From NCBI GenBank assembly GCA_022711435.1, contig JAKLFB010000012.1, positions 80,234 to 144,233 of the forward strand: a DNA stretch of 64,000 nt. Reading direction: 5' to 3'. Positions 44,084-53,400 of this stretch are shown piece after piece. The notes below the pieces were generated by a model. It saw only the letters and a list, made by a program, of their open reading frames with translations. It searched no databases and was not told the DNA's origin. Positions within the stretch are counted from its first letter, which is position 1. Every line of letters starts with the position of its first letter. Position numbers and translations under genes: made by a program. The DNA is from Verrucomicrobiota bacterium. GTDB lineage: Bacteria > Verrucomicrobiota > Verrucomicrobiia > Limisphaerales > UBA1319.

Positions 44084-47000
44084 ATGAGCAGATCTAAAAT
44101 GTGGACGCCGTGGCACCAAGTGGTGACGCTTCGTGATGAACTGAAGACGGGCGAACTCTCGATGGCCATGTTCGCCGCCGACCTGGATGAGGTGATACTC
44201 AAGAAGGGCAAGCGCCCAATCTATGAGGACCCGTCCAAGTTCTTCGCCCTGACCTACCCGACGTTCAACCTGCGCAACCTGGCGCGGGACGTGGTCCGGC
44301 GGCTGGCGGGAAAGAGCGACAAAGCGGTGCGCCAGCTTCACCTGACCTATGGTGGTGGGAAGACACACACGCTCATCACCCTGTTCCACTTGACCGACAA
44401 CCCGGCGGGGCTGCCGGACCTGCCGGCGGTGGAGGAGTTCCGCACGCATATTGACCTGGGCAAGAGCCTGCCGAGAGCGCGAGTGGCGGCGATCTCGTTC
44501 GACAAGTTGGACCTGGAGACGGGGATCGAGGCGGCGGACCCGGCCGGGAAGGTAGTACGGTTGTTCCATCCGTGGAGCGTGCTGGCATGGCAACTGGCCG
44601 GCGAAAAAGGGATGGGCATCCTGAATGGCGGGAAAGGGATGGCCGAGCGCGACACGGCGCCGGCGGAGAACGTGATGATGGATTTGCTAGCGGTGCCCAA
44701 CGCCGAAGGGGTGGCGCCGTTGATTCTGCTGGATGAAGTGCTGATGTATGCGCGGCAGAAGGTGGCCCAGGACAAGAACTGGCTGATCAAATTGCAGGCG
44801 TTTTTTCAGGCCTTGACCCAGGCGGCGGTGAAAACGGACCGGTGCGCGGTAGTGGCGTCCCTGCTGGCGTCTGAGCTGAGCCGAATGGACCAGTTCGGAT
44901 TGGAGATCACGAACGCGCTGAAGGACATCTTCGCGCGCCAGCAGGAAGAGCCGGTGGAACCGGTGGTGAAGCAGGATGTGGCCGAGGTGCTGCGACGGCG
45001 GTTCTTCACGCCGGAGAGCATCAAGGACAAGGATGCCCTGCGACCGCACGCGATCGCCGCCTTCAAGGGGGTGAGCGCGCATGACGAGGCGACCAAGAAA
45101 CAGGGAGCGGAAGCGGAGAAGCGATATGTGGAAAGCTATCCGTTCCACCCGGAGCTGACGGAAGTGTTTTACTCGAACTGGGTGCAACTGGATCAATTCC
45201 AGCGGACGCGCGGCGTGTTGCGGATCTTCGCGATGGCGCTACGGGACTCGGCGGGGAAAGACCCGTGCCCACTCGTGGGGGCGAATGTGTTTTTGCGGAA
45301 GCGGGGCGAGGATAGCCTGTCGGACGCCATGCGGGACCTGGTGGACATCGCGGATGCGCAGTCAGCCCAAGGGCAAAAGGTGGCGTGGAGCGGGATACTG
45401 AACCGGGAGCTTGGGTTCGCGCGGGATATCCAGCGGGATTTCCCGGCCCTGGGATACCGAGAGATTGAGCAGACGGTCGTGACGACCTTCTTCCACTCGC
45501 AGCCAACGCCGCAGAAGGCGCATTTGCGGGCGCTGAAGATGGCGGTGGCGCCGACAAACCCGGACCGGATCGAGCTGGAGAAGGGGCTGTTGCGGTGGGC
45601 CCAGGAGAGTTATTGGTTGGATGACAAGTACTCCTCCACGGAAGGCGGGGTGCTGCCCGAGGAATGGCGGCTGGGGAACAAGCCGAACCTGACGCAAATC
45701 CACCGCGAAAAGAAACGGGGGGTGGAAGGCGATCCGGGATTGATTGCGGTGCGGCTGGACAAGGCTGTCCGGGATGTGAAGAAACTGACAGAGGGGGCGT
45801 CGGCGCTGGGGGTGCGCGTGCATCACCTGCCAGACAAGCCAGCGGACATCGAGGACGACGGGAAGTTCCATTTCGCCGTGCTGGGGCCAGAGGCGGGATC
45901 GGAATCGGGCAAGCCGTCGCCGGTGGCGCGGAAGTGCATTGACGAGACGACGGGCGCGGCCAAGCCGAGAGTGTATCGGAACGCGGTGATTCTGGCGGTG
46001 CCGTCGAAGGACGGGCTGGAAATGGTGCGCAGCCGAATTGCGGACCTGCTGGCGTGGGAACAGGTGGAGACGGAATTGAAGGACCAGGCCAAGAGCGGGA
46101 GCGTGGACGCCCAGCGGATGCAGCGGTTGGCGGTGGAATTGGAAAAGGCAAAGAAGATGGTACCGGACGCGATCCGGCAAGCGTGGTGCATGATCGTGAC
46201 GGTGTCGGAAGCGAACGACATCCAGGCGTTCAAGCTGAACATCACTGATGACGCGCTGTTCACGACGCTGAAGGGAGACCCACGGTCGCGGTTGCAAGAG
46301 ACCAAAATCACAGCGGAGTCGCTGCTGCCGGACGGGCCCTATGATCTGTGGAAGAAGGGGGAAACCCTGCGACGGGTCAAGGACCTGTCGGGCGCCTTTG
46401 CGCAGCTGCCGCATCTACCGAAGATGCTTAACGCGTCAGCCATCGTGGACACGCTGGTTGACGGTTGCGTGGCCGGGGATTTCGTGCTGCAACTGAAACG
46501 ACCGGACCGGAGTGCCAGGACCTGGTGGCGCACGCGGCCCGATGAAGAGGCGTTGAAGGACTCGGACATGGAAGTCGTGCTGAGCACGGCGGCGGAACTT
46601 GCGGAAATCCCGGGTTCGCTGCTGCGCAAGGGTGTCCTGCCGGGGCTGTGGGAAGCGAAGGCGGAACTGCCGCTGGCGGATATCAAGGCGCACTTTGCCG
46701 GGGGGAAGGTGGTCCAGGTGGACCGGGGCGGATACACGGAGGGACAACAAGTGCCCAAGGCCAGCGCCGCGGTTGTCGAAGCGGCGGTAGAGAAGGCCGT
46801 GATGGATGGCGACCTATGGCTGGTGTCCGGGCCAACCTCGTTGTTTAAGGAGGCGATCCCGGCCGGTGTGCTGACAGACGCCGGGCTGCTGCTGCCTCCG
46901 CCAGAACCGATCGTGGCGGCGGCGATCCTTCAAGCCAACGTGCCGGCGGCATGGAAAGACGGGAAGGCAAACGTGGCGGGCATCCTGGCCCAGCTCTCGA

Positions 47001-47407
47001 CCCAGCGCGGGAAACCGGTCCCGTGGTATCAGGTGCAACAGGCGGTGGATGGGGCCTTGCGGGCGCGCCTGGTGGAATGGGATGCGGACTCGGCCGCATG
47101 GCCGTGTGATCCCTCGGCCGCCGCCAAGGTGGTGCTGAAAGCCGTCGCGGGCGCGGGTGGCGGCGGGGGTGGTGGTGGCGGTTACACGATAAATGACAAG
47201 GGCGTGACGTATCGCGCTTACCTCCAGCCGAATGAGCTACAGGACCTGGCCGATGGCCTGAGCGACATCATGGAGCTACAGGCGAAGCACGCGATCAAGA
47301 TACGCTTCAACCTGACGGTGGAGGCGACAGCGGAAAAGGACCTGAAGGCCGAAGCGACCGCCGAGTTGCGGAAGGCCCTGGAGGACGTATCCGATGCGTG
47401 GCACTAA
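44084..47407 (+). CDS. DUF499 AAA-like ATPase (Hma ATPase-like)
   Basis: 1107 aa. The family start MWTPWHQVVTLRDELKTGEL occurs from the second ATG (44099); 44084 is the first. Walker A is LTYGGGKTHTLITLFHL near 88 and Walker B ILLDEVLMYAR near 214, both typical of DUF499. A long helical middle follows, with a Gly-only linker (GAGGGGGGGGGYTIND near 1022) before a C-terminal domain ending EDVSDAWH. DUF499 proteins occur with DUF1156 methylases and SNF2 helicases in defence islands and are presumed to power a complex. It is the last gene of the operon; no intrinsic terminator is evident after it. Confidence 0.87.
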   Translation: MSRSKMWTPWHQVVTLRDELKTGELSMAMFAADLDEVILKKGKRPIYEDPSKFFALTYPTFNLRNLARDVVRRLAGKSDKAVRQLHLTYGGGKTHTLITLFHLTDNPAGLPDLPAVEEFRTHIDLGKSLPRARVAAISFDKLDLETGIEAADPAGKVVRLFHPWSVLAWQLAGEKGMGILNGGKGMAERDTAPAENVMMDLLAVPNAEGVAPLILLDEVLMYARQKVAQDKNWLIKLQAFFQALTQAAVKTDRCAVVASLLASELSRMDQFGLEITNALKDIFARQQEEPVEPVVKQDVAEVLRRRFFTPESIKDKDALRPHAIAAFKGVSAHDEATKKQGAEAEKRYVESYPFHPELTEVFYSNWVQLDQFQRTRGVLRIFAMALRDSAGKDPCPLVGANVFLRKRGEDSLSDAMRDLVDIADAQSAQGQKVAWSGILNRELGFARDIQRDFPALGYREIEQTVVTTFFHSQPTPQKAHLRALKMAVAPTNPDRIELEKGLLRWAQESYWLDDKYSSTEGGVLPEEWRLGNKPNLTQIHREKKRGVEGDPGLIAVRLDKAVRDVKKLTEGASALGVRVHHLPDKPADIEDDGKFHFAVLGPEAGSESGKPSPVARKCIDETTGAAKPRVYRNAVILAVPSKDGLEMVRSRIADLLAWEQVETELKDQAKSGSVDAQRMQRLAVELEKAKKMVPDAIRQAWCMIVTVSEANDIQAFKLNITDDALFTTLKGDPRSRLQETKITAESLLPDGPYDLWKKGETLRRVKDLSGAFAQLPHLPKMLNASAIVDTLVDGCVAGDFVLQLKRPDRSARTWWRTRPDEEALKDSDMEVVLSTAAELAEIPGSLLRKGVLPGLWEAKAELPLADIKAHFAGGKVVQVDRGGYTEGQQVPKASAAVVEAAVEKAVMDGDLWLVSGPTSLFKEAIPAGVLTDAGLLLPPPEPIVAAAILQANVPAAWKDGKANVAGILAQLSTQRGKPVPWYQVQQAVDGALRARLVEWDADSAAWPCDPSAAAKVVLKAVAGAGGGGGGGGGYTINDKGVTYRAYLQPNELQDLADGLSDIMELQAKHAIKIRFNLTVEATAEKDLKAEATAELRKALEDVSDAWH

Positions 47408-47433
47408 GATCCAGCTCCTCAACAGAAAAAGGG

Positions 47434-47458
47434 CAAAGGGGTCTAAATAGTTGATAAA
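47434..47458 (+). repeat. Right 25-bp direct repeat bounding accessory block
   Basis: Partner of 31285-31309, same orientation, 21 of 25 identical, with an exact 11-bp core TAGTTGATAAA. It lies 26 bp after the DUF499 stop, exactly at the right edge of the defence genes. The pair encloses about 16.1 kb. Confidence 0.45.
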
Positions 47459-47668
47459 TGAGCGTGTTTTGAGTAGCAGCTTTTACAAGCCAGCATACCA
47501 GGCGCTTGGTTCCTTTCTTTTCCTCTGCGCAGTCTAGCAGGGATTATCAAGCCAGAAAAGCCCGCAATCACGGCGCCGGCCCGGCGCGCGGATTGGCGCC
47601 GGGATCGGGCAAGGGAGCTGGCGCGGCGTTCGCTCCATCTCCCAACGCCGCGGGCGGGGCAGGAGAGC

Positions 47669-47703
47669 GCCATTCGGATCGGGCCTCGCGAGCCGCGAAT
47701 GGC
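47669..47703. other. Imperfect hairpin in the gene-free stretch 47459-47768
   Basis: GCCATTCG and CGAATGGC form outer arms around an inner near-palindrome CTCGCGAG. The rest of 47459-47768 has no recognisable gene; the GC-rich sequence may belong to a repeat family. A short reverse open frame (47443-47673) shows no protein-like composition. Confidence 0.35.
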
Positions 47704-47768
47704 CGCTGTTCGCCGTTCCCGCCCCGTTTCACCTGGACTTGACTCCCTTGGTCAGGCATGCTTCGGCG

Positions 47769-48506
47769 ATGTCAAAGCAACCAATGCCGATCCGCCTCTT
47801 GCTCCTGACTGCCATTTGTTTGGGCGCTGCCGCCTTTGCCGCCGACACGCCGACCGGCATCCCCGCCGGCTACAAGCTTCTCTACAGCCAATCATTCGAC
47901 AATGCGGCCGCCTTGAAGGATTTCGAGGCGACGGATCCAAAGGCGTGGCAGTTCGCGCGCGAGGGAGCCAGCTCGGCGATGCAATTGACCCGGCAGAGCC
48001 AGTACATGCCGCCGTTCCGTTCACCGGTCAATATCGCCCTCATCGCCGGCAAGCTCTTCGGCGATTTCGTCCTGGAAGTGGACATGAAACAGACCGGGCG
48101 CGAGTACGGGCATCGGGACATGTGCCTGTTCTTCGGGTTTGAAGATCCTGCCCACTTCTACTACGCGCATCTGGCGACCGCGGCGGATCCGAACGCGCAC
48201 AATATTTTCATCGTGAAGGAGGCTGCGCGCAAGAACTTCGCCAGCAAGACCACCCAGGGCGTGAACTGGGGTCTCGATGTGTGGCACAAGGTCCGGCTGG
48301 TGCGCGACACGGCCGCCGGCACGATCCGGGTTTACTTCGACGACCTGGCTGCGCCCATCATGGAGGCCGAAGACAGGAGCTTCATCCAGGGGCAAATTGG
48401 CTTCGGCTCCTTCGACGACACCGGCATGATCGACAACGTCCGGATCTGGGGCCCTTCCATGAAAGAGAAACCGGGCGCATCGTTTCAGAAGATCGGTCCG
48501 GGCTGA
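47769..48506 (+). CDS. Secreted concanavalin-A-like (LamG/DUF1080-type) protein
   Basis: 245 aa. A signal peptide (RLLLLTAICLGAAAFA, cleavage near residue 24) precedes a beta-sandwich: YKLLYSQSFDNAAALKDFEA, GDFVLEVDMKQTGREYGHRD, DVWHKVRLVRDTAAGTIRVY and GQIGFGSFDDTGMIDNVRIW. The last motif is typical of LamG-like/DUF1080 sandwiches that bind or process carbohydrates. No catalytic residue set is recognised. The stop is followed directly (ATG at 48507) by a DUF1593 relic, suggesting a former operon. Confidence 0.75.
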   Translation: MSKQPMPIRLLLLTAICLGAAAFAADTPTGIPAGYKLLYSQSFDNAAALKDFEATDPKAWQFAREGASSAMQLTRQSQYMPPFRSPVNIALIAGKLFGDFVLEVDMKQTGREYGHRDMCLFFGFEDPAHFYYAHLATAADPNAHNIFIVKEAARKNFASKTTQGVNWGLDVWHKVRLVRDTAAGTIRVYFDDLAAPIMEAEDRSFIQGQIGFGSFDDTGMIDNVRIWGPSMKEKPGASFQKIGPG

Positions 48507-48935
48507 ATGTTCATCGCCGCCATCGTCTTCCTCGGACAGGCCGTCTTCGGCGCGGAGCCGGAGCGTTCCCGCGGCTTCGTCCTCACCGACATCTCGAACG
48601 AGCCCGGATGAAAGCGAATTTGCATCTGGGGCGGCCAGACCGATCTGGCGCAGGCGCTCTGGCGCGTGAAACACGAGCGTGGCGCGTCCGGACTGGCCCA
48701 ATTCGTTCGCAAGTTCCGCGTCTATGACATCGGCGACCAGGACGGGATCGCCGACTGGATGCGCACGGGGTATCCAGGCATGTTCTACATCCTGGCCAAA
48801 GCCGCTCCCGGCCGCGACAAGCGTGAGAGCACCTACCGCGGCATGTATCTGACCGGCGACGAATCGCTCACCAGCCGCGAATGGGTGGAAAAACATGTCC
48901 GCAGCATCGGTTCGCTCGGCGCGCTCCTGACATGA
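48507..48935 (+). pseudogene. DUF1593 relic with large internal deletion
   Basis: It starts MFIAAIVFLGQAVFGAEPER and GFVLTDISNEPG, the beginning of DUF1593 proteins (VVVLTDIANEPDDQ), then a TGA at 48609. The next codons resume deep in the family: ICIWGGQTDLAQALW, KFRVYDIGDQDGIADWM, FYILAKAAPGRDKRES and GMYLTGDESLTSREWVE. At least 100 codons are missing at the junction. DUF1593 proteins are nucleoside-hydrolase-like and occur in polysaccharide-use clusters. Confidence 0.7.
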
Positions 48936-49123
48936 CCATCGCGCCCGCCGGCACCGCGTAGCCGGGAGCCTTTACCCTGATTGGCGATCCGGGTTCCGGT
49001 GAGAAAGAAAATCGTGTAAAACCTGGCTCGCGCGGATTTATCTGCTGCCATGCCGACGATAAGGCGCTGGAATCCGCCGCTCTGGAACGATGTCGTCGGT
49101 CGCAAGCTGTAAAAAGTTATTCT

Positions 49124-50251
49124 ATGAAAGAAATGATGACATTGAAACATCGGATCGGCCGCATGTTGGCGCTTGCGGCGTTGACCTTGCCGGCCTTTGC
49201 CGCTGCGCCGCCGCAACGCCACACCGAGGTCAGCATCCAAGGCCCGGCCTTTTTCATCAATGGCCGGCCGACCTACGCGGGCCGCTCCTATCAGGGGATG
49301 AAACTCGAGGGCCTCCTGATGAACGCGCGGCTGGTGCAGGCCACCTTCGACGACCTCAACCCCGAAACGCGCGCCCGCTGGGCCTATCCCGACGGCCCGT
49401 GGGACCCCGAGCGCAACACCCGCGAATTCCTCGCTGCCATGCCGGTGTGGCGTGAGCATGGGTTGCTGGCCTTAACCCTCAACCTCCAGGGCGGCAGCCC
49501 GGAGGGTTACAGCAAGGAACAGCCTTGGCATAACTCCGCTTTCACGCGCGACGGCGGACTGCGGCCCGATTTCATGGCGCGGCTGGAGCGAGTCCTCAAC
49601 CGCGCCGATGACCTTGGCATGGCCGTCATCCTTGGCCTGTTCTATTTCGGGCAGGACGAACGCCTGGCCGACGAGGCCGCCGTGGTGCGCGGTGTGGACA
49701 ACGCCGTGGACTGGGTGCTTGAACGCGGCTACCGCCATGTGATGATCGAGGTGAACAACGAAACGAATGTGCGCTACGACCACGCCATCCTCCGGCCGGA
49801 TCGCGTTCATGAACTGATCGAGCGTGTGAAGACGCGCCAGCGCGAGGGCCGCCGGCTGCTCGTGAGCACAAGCTATGGCGGCGGAACCGTCCCGCGCGAA
49901 AATGTCGTGCGCAGCTCCGACTTCCTGCTACTGCACGGCAACGGTGTGCAGGAGCCGGCGCGCATCCGCAACATGGTGGACGACTGCCACGCGATGCCAG
50001 CGTATCGCGGTCAGCCGATTCTCTTTAACGAGGACGACCACTTCGACTTCGACAAGCCGGACAATAACATGCTCGCCGCCGTCAGTCGCCACGCGAGCTG
50101 GGGCTACTTTGACTTCCGCATGAAAGGCGAGGGGTTCGACGAAGGCTACCAAAGCGTGCCCGTGAACTGGGGCATCAGCTCGGCGCGCAAACGAGGCTTC
50201 TTCGAGTTGCTGCGCCGCATGACGGGCGGCGGGGCAACTCCCGCGGATTAG
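49124..50251 (+). CDS. Secreted GH5-like (clan A) glycoside hydrolase
   Basis: 375 aa. A signal peptide (RMLALAALTLPAFA) precedes a (beta/alpha)8-barrel-like domain: LTLNLQGGSPEGY, FMARLERVLNRADDLGMAVI, a probable acid/base Glu in MIEVNNETNVRYDHA near 209, and a probable nucleophile Glu in PILFNEDDHFDF near 301. This NE and strand-7 Glu spacing resembles GH5-type enzymes, but the subfamily is not recognised. Two starts are close (49124 and 49136). After the TAG stop the same frame continues open for 32 codons. Confidence 0.65.
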   Translation: MKEMMTLKHRIGRMLALAALTLPAFAAAPPQRHTEVSIQGPAFFINGRPTYAGRSYQGMKLEGLLMNARLVQATFDDLNPETRARWAYPDGPWDPERNTREFLAAMPVWREHGLLALTLNLQGGSPEGYSKEQPWHNSAFTRDGGLRPDFMARLERVLNRADDLGMAVILGLFYFGQDERLADEAAVVRGVDNAVDWVLERGYRHVMIEVNNETNVRYDHAILRPDRVHELIERVKTRQREGRRLLVSTSYGGGTVPRENVVRSSDFLLLHGNGVQEPARIRNMVDDCHAMPAYRGQPILFNEDDHFDFDKPDNNMLAAVSRHASWGYFDFRMKGEGFDEGYQSVPVNWGISSARKRGFFELLRRMTGGGATPAD

Positions 50252-50350
50252 TATGAGAACCAGGGGCGCCGCACTTTTGATCCGCCCGGCGAGGAACAGC
50301 CTGGCAACGACTGGGTGCTCGCGCTCGATGGCGCCCTTGCCAAATTCTAA
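50252..50350 (+). pseudogene. Tail remnant of a DUF4038/collagen-binding-type protein
   Basis: In frame with the preceding gene after its TAG stop, the sequence reads RRTFDPPGEEQPGNDWVLAL and DGALAKF before TAA. FxPPxxGxxxDWVLVLD is the usual C-terminal end of DUF4038-type glycosidases; compare EFEPPTRSAGEDWVLVLD near 54430. The TAA uses the first base of the inserted repeat element. Confidence 0.5.
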
Positions 50351-50415
50351 GGGTCTGTGCAAAAATTACTTCCGATTTTGCTGGAGGGGATTGGAATTAA
50401 TTTTTGCACAAACCC
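50350..50415. mobile_element. MITE-like inverted-repeat element, copy 2 (66-bp deletion form)
   Basis: Only the two ends remain: AGGGTCTGTGCAAAAATTAC on the left and (reverse complement) GGGTTTGTGCAAAAATTAAT on the right, separated by the subterminal CTGGAGGGGATTGG. It ends 24 bp before the next start codon. TA precedes it and CA follows. Confidence 0.7.
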
Positions 50416-50439
50416 CAAACCCAAAACCACCCACCTCCA

Positions 50440-53400
50440 ATGTCCGCAACCAACATGATCCGCCACCTGCTCTTCGCCAGCTTCAGCCTGGCCTTGTTGC
50501 AATCGCTCCAGGCCGCGCCCGCCGCAGTGAGCTTCACGCAATCCGCTACCACCGTGGATGCCTTTGACTTCGTCGAGGTCACGCTCAGCTTGGCCAAACC
50601 GGATGCCGCCAACCCGTTCACCGAGGTCGCGGTCACCGGCGAATTCGCCCGCGAAGGCGGCGCGCCGCTCAACGTCAATGGCTTTTGCGATGCTGCCGAT
50701 GGCAGCGTGTTTCGGATTCGTTTCATGCCCGCCGCCGCCGGGCGCCACACGTTTTCGGTTCGCTACCGGCAGGGCGATTACGCGCGCTCGCACACCGGCA
50801 GCTTCACCGCCCGCGACGGCCAACGCCGCGGCCAACTGCGCGTCGACCCGCAATTTCCCGAGCACTTTGTCTGGGCGGGCACCGGCGAACACTATTTTTG
50901 GAACGGCACCACCACCTATTACCTCATGGGCTGGGAAGACGACGCCGTCATCCGCCAAGCCATCGACCGCCTGGCCGCGCTCAAGATCAACCGCCTGCGC
51001 GTGCTCGTCTATGGCCGCAATGAGGATCGGCCATGGGGCCAGCCCGTGAAGTCCACCCCCGGCTTCAAGCTCTATCTCAATCCCTGGCCCGCCGCCCGGC
51101 CTGACGACGTGAAGAATCCCGGTTTTGACCTCACGCGGTTCAACGCGGCTTTTTGGCAGAAATACGAGCGAATGCTCCGCCATGCCCGCGAGCGAGACGT
51201 CATCGTGTCGGTGATATTTTTTATCGGCGGCCAGGTGCTGCCCACGCCCTTTGCGGCCTACAGCGCCGACGAGCAGCGCTATTACCGCTACGGGGTGGCG
51301 CGGTTGGCGGCGTTTTCGAATGTCACCTGGGACCTCGGCAACGAGCACGATTTTCACCGCGAGTTTCCCAAGTGGTGCGACTGGCTTGGCCCGCTCGTCA
51401 AGGAATGGGACCCCTGCAAGCATCTCCTCTCGGCCCATAACAAGATTTATCGCACTCCGGGCAGGACGTGGAACGACCTGCAGCTCATCCAGCGCTGGGA
51501 CGGCGGGCAGAACGCCTTCATGCTTGGCGAGCGCACCAAACAAGCCGCCACAGGCCGGATCATTCCACAGATCAACGAGGAATATGGCTACGAAGATGTC
51601 TGGGAGAAAACGCCCGGCCAGCGCGCCGCCGACACGCGCCGCCGCTGCGCCTGGGAAATCGCGATGGCCGGCTGCTATCAAACCGCCGGCGAGACCGCCA
51701 ATCGCGGCGTCGGTTTCCCGCCCGACACCGGCGGCGGCTGGGTCAGCGGCCGTGGCGACCCCACCATGACCATGCTGCGCGGCTACGCCCACATGGTGGA
51801 TTTCTTCACCTCGTTCGACTGGTGGCGGCTGGCGCCCCGCAACGACCTCGTGCGTGGCGGCGCGTTCTGCCTGGCCGAAACCGGCAAGCTGTACGCCGTC
51901 TATCTGCCGCGCCCCGGCAACGTCAGCGTCACGCTGGCCCCGGGCAATTATCACGCCCGCTGGTTCAATCCGCGCTCCGGGCAATGGACGGAGGCGCCGG
52001 TGGCCAGCGGCCCGCGTTGGTTATCCCCGGCCCCGGCCGACGATGGCGACTGGGCCTTGTTGCTGCGCCACGATCCCAAACTGCGCGACACCACGCCGCC
52101 CATGCCGGTGGCCGCCACTGCCAGCCTGGCGCGGAACGAAGTGCTGGTCTATTTCACCGAGGCGCTGGATCCGCGCAGTGTTGCGGCGGACCGTTTCACC
52201 CTTGAACCCGCGGTGAGGATATTGGCGGCCAAGGCCGGCGCCGACCTCAACACGGTCGTCCTGTCCACCAGCGGCCTTGCCGATGGCGCGCGCTATACGT
52301 TGACCGTGCGCGAGCTGCAAGACCAGTCCACGCCACCCAACCGCCTGACGGCGCCCGCGCGCGTGGCATTCGACGCGCACGACGCTTCGCGGCCGATTAT
52401 GGAATTGCGCTTCAACGAGGGGCGCGGAGAAACCACCGCCAACACCGGCGTCTCCGCCCATGCTCATCCCACCCTCGCCCTCACGGACAAGCAGCTTGCT
52501 TGGACCACGAACACCCCCCCTGGCGGAGGAGCTGCGGCGCTCGACTTCGGCAGCACCCCGGCCGACCGCGCGGTGGAACTGACGGGCGACTTGTTGGCAG
52601 CCCTCAAGGGTCTGAAATCCTTCACCCTCTCCGGTTGGATCAACTGTCGCAGCGCACAGGTGGGCAGCGGCGGCAACCGCATCGTATCGGCCATCAACCA
52701 GGGCGGCGACGGTTTTGATCTTGTGATGACCGGCGACGGCCGCCTGCAACTGGGCGTGAATCAATGGCCCGACGGTTCACCCGCACGCAGTTCGGCCCGC
52801 CAGATTCCCGCCCAGCCCGGTGCGCCGGCGGCCAACTGGCGGTTTTTCGCCGTGGCCTATGACGCCACCCGCTCGCCGGCCGAAGTGAAGTTCTACTTCG
52901 GCACGCCCGAACGCCAGGCCGCTTTGGATGCCACCGTCGCTTACGATCGCGGCCCGGTCGGTGAAGACCTCGGCCCGCTGGCCATTGGCCACTTCAACCG
53001 CCTCACCCGCCCGGAGGCAACCGACCGCATGTTCCGCGGAATACTGGACGAAATCCGCATTCATGGCAGCGCCCTGGACGGCACGGGGGCGTTGACCCTT
53101 GAACGGATTCGCGCGCTGCAAGGCCCCACCAAGCCGGCTGTGGCTCCGGCCACACCACCCGCGGCCCCGCGCGCGCAAAGCCCGCCGCCCCGCGCCGTGC
53201 CACTGCCTGAATTGCGCGTCTCGGAGAACCGCCGCTTTCTGATGCAGGCCAACGGCCAGCCTTTCTTCTACCTGGGCGACACCGCCTGGGAATTGTTCCA
53301 TCGGCTCGACCGCGAGGAAGCCGATCGCTATCTGGCCAATCGCGCCCGGCATGGCTTCACGGTCATTCAAGCTGTCGTGGTCGCCGAGCTCGATGGCCTC

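Noticed and set aside
35020..47407. DISARM-type system
   Set aside because: No DUF1998 proteins, DrmA-like helicase or phospholipase-D gene; the DUF1156 plus DUF499 combination fits the helicase-methylase-ATPase type better.
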